Both the position numbers and the translations under genes were made by a program. 64,000 nt of DNA from Haloarcula taiwanensis (GTDB taxonomy: Archaea; Halobacteriota; Halobacteria; Halobacteriales; Haloarculaceae), in contig CP019154.1 in assembly GCA_002844335.1 (NCBI GenBank), positions 2,852,001-2,916,000 on the forward strand, read 5' to 3'. The notes under the pieces were generated by a model. The model was not told the origin of the DNA. It made no database searches and was given only the letters and a program-made list of their open reading frames with translations. This document shows, piece by piece, positions 61,680 to 64,000 of this stretch; positions within the stretch are counted from its first letter, which is position 1; each line of letters starts with the position of its first letter.

Positions 61680-62417
61680 GTGCGCGTCGAGAACAGTTTC
61701 ATCGGTACCGACGGCGTCGGGGAGAAGACCGAGCGGTCCATCTGGGAGCGGGGCGTCACCCACTGGGACGAGTTCGAACCGTCCGTCGTCGGCGGGCAGC
61801 GCGGCGACCGCATCCAGCAGTTCATTGACGAGGGGCGCGAGCGGGTCGCCGAGACCGACGTGGCCTACTTCGACCGGGCGTTTCCCAGCAGCGAGCGCTG
61901 GCGGCTGTACGAGACCTTCCGCGAGCGGGCCTGTTTCTTCGACATCGAGACGACCGGACTCGACCAGGACCGAAATCAGGTGACGACGGTGAGCCTCCAC
62001 CAGGACGGCGACACAGAGACGCTGATAGCCGGCGACGACCTGACGACCGAGAACCTCCGGGCCGCGTTCGACGGCGCGGATCTGCTGGTGACGTTCAACG
62101 GCAAGCGCTTCGACGTGCCCTTCCTCGAAGCGAACTTCGACGTCGACCTCGACCGGCCGCACCTGGACCTCATGTACACCTGCAAGAAAATCGGGCTCTC
62201 GGGCGGGCTCAAACAGGTCGAGCAGGACATCGGCATCGAGCGCGACCGGCCGGACATCTCGGGCCGGGACGCGGTCCGTCTCTGGCGGGAACACGAGCAG
62301 GGCCGTGACGGTGCACTCGAAACGCTGGTGTCGTACAACCGGGAGGACACAGTGAACCTCAAGACGCTGGCCGAAACCGCGACCGAGCGCCTCGACGAAG
62401 AAGTTTTCGTCGGTTGA
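61680..62417 (+). CDS. RNase H-like (YprB/DnaQ-type) exonuclease domain protein
   Basis: This 245-aa protein has the 3'-5' exonuclease motifs ACFFDIETTGLD (D and E ligands), LVTFNGKRFDVPFLEA, HLDLMYTC and YNREDTVNLKTL, in the order Exo I, Exo II, Exo III for a two-metal nuclease. The start is GTG at 61680 (RVENSFIGTDG). A nucleic-acid processing role fits, but the substrate is unknown. Confidence 0.82.
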   Translation: MRVENSFIGTDGVGEKTERSIWERGVTHWDEFEPSVVGGQRGDRIQQFIDEGRERVAETDVAYFDRAFPSSERWRLYETFRERACFFDIETTGLDQDRNQVTTVSLHQDGDTETLIAGDDLTTENLRAAFDGADLLVTFNGKRFDVPFLEANFDVDLDRPHLDLMYTCKKIGLSGGLKQVEQDIGIERDRPDISGRDAVRLWREHEQGRDGALETLVSYNREDTVNLKTLAETATERLDEEVFVG

Positions 62418-62491
62418 GACCGCGGACGGGAACCGTCACCATACCCCCATCGTTTCAGGTGGAACGGGGAGCCGACGCCCGACTGGGTCGG

Positions 62492-62797
62492 CTATCGGCT
62501 CCAGAAGGGCGTGTGTCCGTGGCCGAGCAGGATAGCCGCGACGTGCCAGGCGACGAGTTCGACGAACAGCCCCGTGTCCTGGCCCGTGCCGACGCCGTAG
62601 AGCGACGGGAGATAGCAAAGCGGCAACACTACCGCGCTCCAGAACGCGACCGGACGGACGCCGGCGAGCGTCACGGTCCAGACGCCCCGAGCCGCGAACG
62701 CGAGCGTATCGAGGTATCGGCCGGCGTCCGTCGCCCCCAGGCTGTCGGTGTCGCTCTGGCGGGGGAGCGAGGGGTTATCGCTGTTCGACGACCCCAC
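62492..62797 (-). CDS. Small membrane protein
   Basis: This 101-aa protein has a polar N-terminus (SNSDNPSLPRQSDTDSLGAT), then two hydrophobic segments (GVWTVTLAGVRPVAFWSAVVLPL in two halves, and FVELVAWHVAAILLGHGHTP). Function is unknown, and composition looks haloarchaeal at the start. It is convergent with the RNase H-like gene. I do not recognise a family. Confidence 0.55.
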   Translation of the reverse strand: MGSSNSDNPSLPRQSDTDSLGATDAGRYLDTLAFAARGVWTVTLAGVRPVAFWSAVVLPLCYLPSLYGVGTGQDTGLFVELVAWHVAAILLGHGHTPFWSR

Positions 62798-62935
62798 CGT
62801 CGCTCACCCTGTCTGGCCTCGGTATCATCGGTCGAAACAACAGTATACCGCACCTAATCGGTGGTTGCTACACATATAAGCGGACGCGTCGGCGCGGCTA
62901 CGTGTATTCACCGTCCCAATCGGTGTCATCGGGTG

Positions 62936-63103
62936 TCACACCGGGTTCACGGCGCCCGCACAGTCCGGGCACTCGGCGAGCATCCGGGGCCAGTCGCCGG
63001 CCGTGTCGTAGGCGATGACGAGGTTCGCCGCCGGAATCGTCACGTCACAGGCCGGGCACTTCCCGAGCGGTGGGTCGGCCGTCTCTATGTCACTGTTCCA
63101 CAT
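62936..63103 (-). CDS. Small zinc-binding protein (DUF7837-like)
   Basis: This 55-aa protein starts MWNSDIETADPPLGKCPAC and continues DVTIPAANLVIAYDTAG, with a second knuckle ECPDCAGAVNPV. Two CxxC pairs imply one zinc. The pattern resembles the haloarchaeal DUF7837 family from memory. The start at 63103 excludes a short upstream stub. Bases 62798-62935 hold no gene. It precedes the DUF3006 operon on the same strand. Confidence 0.7.
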   Translation of the reverse strand: MWNSDIETADPPLGKCPACDVTIPAANLVIAYDTAGDWPRMLAECPDCAGAVNPV

Positions 63104-63155
63104 ACGACGAGCTACACACGCTAAACGTATTGTTACCAACCTCCTACGGCGCGTC

Positions 63156-63434
63156 TCACTCCCCGTCCCGCGGCGGCCGCTTCGAAAGCCGGTCGAACCG
63201 GCGCTGGGCCTCGCTCGCCCGGTCGACGGTTTCGTCGGCCTCGTAGGTCACGTCCGCGAGCGCCGCGTCGGCGACGGTTACTTCGAGGACGGCGTCGGCC
63301 GTCCGCGCCTCGGCCGGCAGTTCGGCCGCCTCGATGTCGAGGGCGTACAGGTCGTCCTCGGCCTCCAGTTCGAGCGTCGCGATTCCATCCTCGATTCGGT
63401 CGACGACGGCGGTGTAGGTTCCATCGGGTACCAT
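63156..63434 (-). CDS. DUF3006 family protein
   Basis: This 92-aa protein starts VPDGTYTAVVDRIEDGIATLELEAEDD, a strand-rich domain typical of DUF3006, followed by a charged helix. The ATG at 63434 overlaps the stop of the upstream metallo-beta-lactamase/lamin-tail gene by one base (TAATG), so they are co-translated. DUF3006 often pairs with ComEC-type hydrolases, which fits here. The longer frame upstream is Arg-rich and rejected. Confidence 0.82.
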   Translation of the reverse strand: MVPDGTYTAVVDRIEDGIATLELEAEDDLYALDIEAAELPAEARTADAVLEVTVADAALADVTYEADETVDRASEAQRRFDRLSKRPPRDGE

Positions 63435-64000
63435 TAGTAACTCCGTTCGAGTACGGTCTCGTTGTCGGCGTCGGTCACGGTCACGGTGTCGCCGCCGTTG
63501 TTCCATACCGGCCGCCCGGCCCCCCAGTAAAGGTCGGTAGCCGTGTCGGTGCCGCTGCCGGTGTGCAGGGTAACAGTCTCGTCGGGGCCGAGGGTGACCC
63601 CCTCGGGGAAGGCGTAGGTGCGGCCAGACTCGTCGGCGACCGTCCAGCCGCCAATCGAAAGCGGGGCCGCGCCCGCGTTCCGGAACACGACGTACTCGTC
63701 GTTGAGGTTGTCCCGGTCGTCGCCGGCGGCGTCGGCGCGAATCCGGTCGACGACCAGGTCCCCGCTCGTGTTTTCGGCGGGCGTTCCACCGTCAGTCACG
63801 ACCGGCGTGTCGGCCCGGACCGACACGCCGGCGCGGTAGGTCGCACGCTCCGAGACGGGGTCGGTCGCGCCGGGGGCAATCGGGTCGCCGGCACGCAGCG
63901 ACAGCGGGTCGGTCGGTGCGGCCCGTTGCGTGCTGACGGTCACGGCGGTCCCGCCGCTTGTCACCACAGTGTCGCCGTGGGTGGCGGTCCAGTACGTCGG
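63434..64000 (-). CDS. Metallo-beta-lactamase (ComEC-like) plus lamin-tail protein, C-terminal part
   Basis: The gene runs off the right edge, and only its C-terminal 188 residues are visible. The frame stays open to base 64000, reading TYWTATHGDTVVTSGGTAV, as at the end of a ComEC/Rec2-like hydrolase domain. A lamin-tail domain follows: DLVVDRIRADAAGDDRDNLN, YVVFRNAGAAPLSIGGWTV and VWNNGGDTVTVTD. Such lamin-tail metallo-hydrolases are secreted or surface nucleases in haloarchaea, by analogy. It is coupled to DUF3006 (TAATG). Confidence 0.78.
   Translation of the reverse strand, partial: PTYWTATHGDTVVTSGGTAVTVSTQRAAPTDPLSLRAGDPIAPGATDPVSERATYRAGVSVRADTPVVTDGGTPAENTSGDLVVDRIRADAAGDDRDNLNDEYVVFRNAGAAPLSIGGWTVADESGRTYAFPEGVTLGPDETVTLHTGSGTDTATDLYWGAGRPVWNNGGDTVTVTDADNETVLERSY

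Noticed and set aside
61394-61828. A 144-codon frame starting at the predicted leaderless position
   Set aside because: It is Arg/Ser-rich, unlike haloarchaeal proteins. The zinc-ribbon and RNase H-like genes in other frames explain the same DNA.
1-64000. tRNA, rRNA, IS elements, integrases and attachment sites
   Set aside because: I looked through the intergenic regions and found no cloverleaf with a TTCGAAT-type arm and no transposase or integrase frame. A covariance-model search could still find a missed RNA.

Overview
The window reads as chromosomal DNA of a halophilic archaeon (class Halobacteria, most likely Haloarcula or a close relative). The evidence is the GC-rich coding sequence, the Asp/Glu-rich proteins, TATA boxes about 25-30 bases upstream of start codons (leaderless style), Tat signals followed by lipoboxes, and haloarchaeal families such as SAMP2, the short histone-fold protein, DUF7563, CMI4 and HVO_0234. 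It is core-genome-like. I see no rRNA, tRNA, CRISPR array, IS element, integrase or phage module. About 77 genes are densely packed, often with ATGA or TGATG overlaps, and both strands are used. The genus is an inference.

Layout. 1-10.3 kb is housekeeping: replication factor C small subunit, the ubiquitin-like modifier SAMP2, two phosphohexomutases, LarB, ribose-5-phosphate isomerase, uracil phosphoribosyltransferase, a 55-aa histone-fold protein and tiny zinc proteins. 10.4-14.8 kb is a TAXI-type TRAP uptake operon (solute-binding lipoprotein, DUF1850, fused permease). 15-22 kb holds a DJ-1/PfpI protein, a phosphate transporter, unknown haloarchaeal proteins and CstA. 22-31 kb holds an ArsA/Get3-like ATPase coupled to a 98-aa protein, a CobW GTPase, a cupin, a CNNM-type transporter, a glutaredoxin/redoxin/Sua5 run, a solitary Cas4-like protein and CMI4. 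31-40 kb holds a membrane Fe-S oxidoreductase, a two-helix RCK channel, a CinA-like protein, HemB and a DUF4129/DUF7269/DUF58/DUF7519 operon.

40.2-51 kb is a nitrogen region: amt-glnK-lrp, a CheC phosphatase, an orphan substrate-binding lipoprotein, and assimilatory nitrate reduction (nasA, narK, nirA, all leftward). Imported nitrate is reduced by NasA and then by ferredoxin-dependent NirA to ammonium, whose uptake and sensing are handled by Amt and GlnK. The promoters of nasA and narK share an 18/22 identical element that abuts the probable TATA box, and nirA has a weaker copy. I regard this as the best candidate for an undescribed regulatory system in the window.

51-64 kb returns to housekeeping: HemL, PRPP synthase, IleS, family-4 uracil-DNA glycosylase, a HIT protein, a MinD-like protein with a degenerate P-loop, an RNase H-like nuclease and, at the right edge, DUF3006 with the end of a metallo-beta-lactamase/lamin-tail protein.

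Proteins that look catalytically altered are the other theme worth following: a Cas4-like protein without its nuclease triad, a redoxin without the peroxidatic cysteine, a MinD-like protein without either P-loop lysine, a CheC with one lost active site, a channel with an LDPTS pore instead of GYG, and an HdrD-like protein with a cysteine-free first CCG domain. All family names come from memory and motif reading; no search was run.
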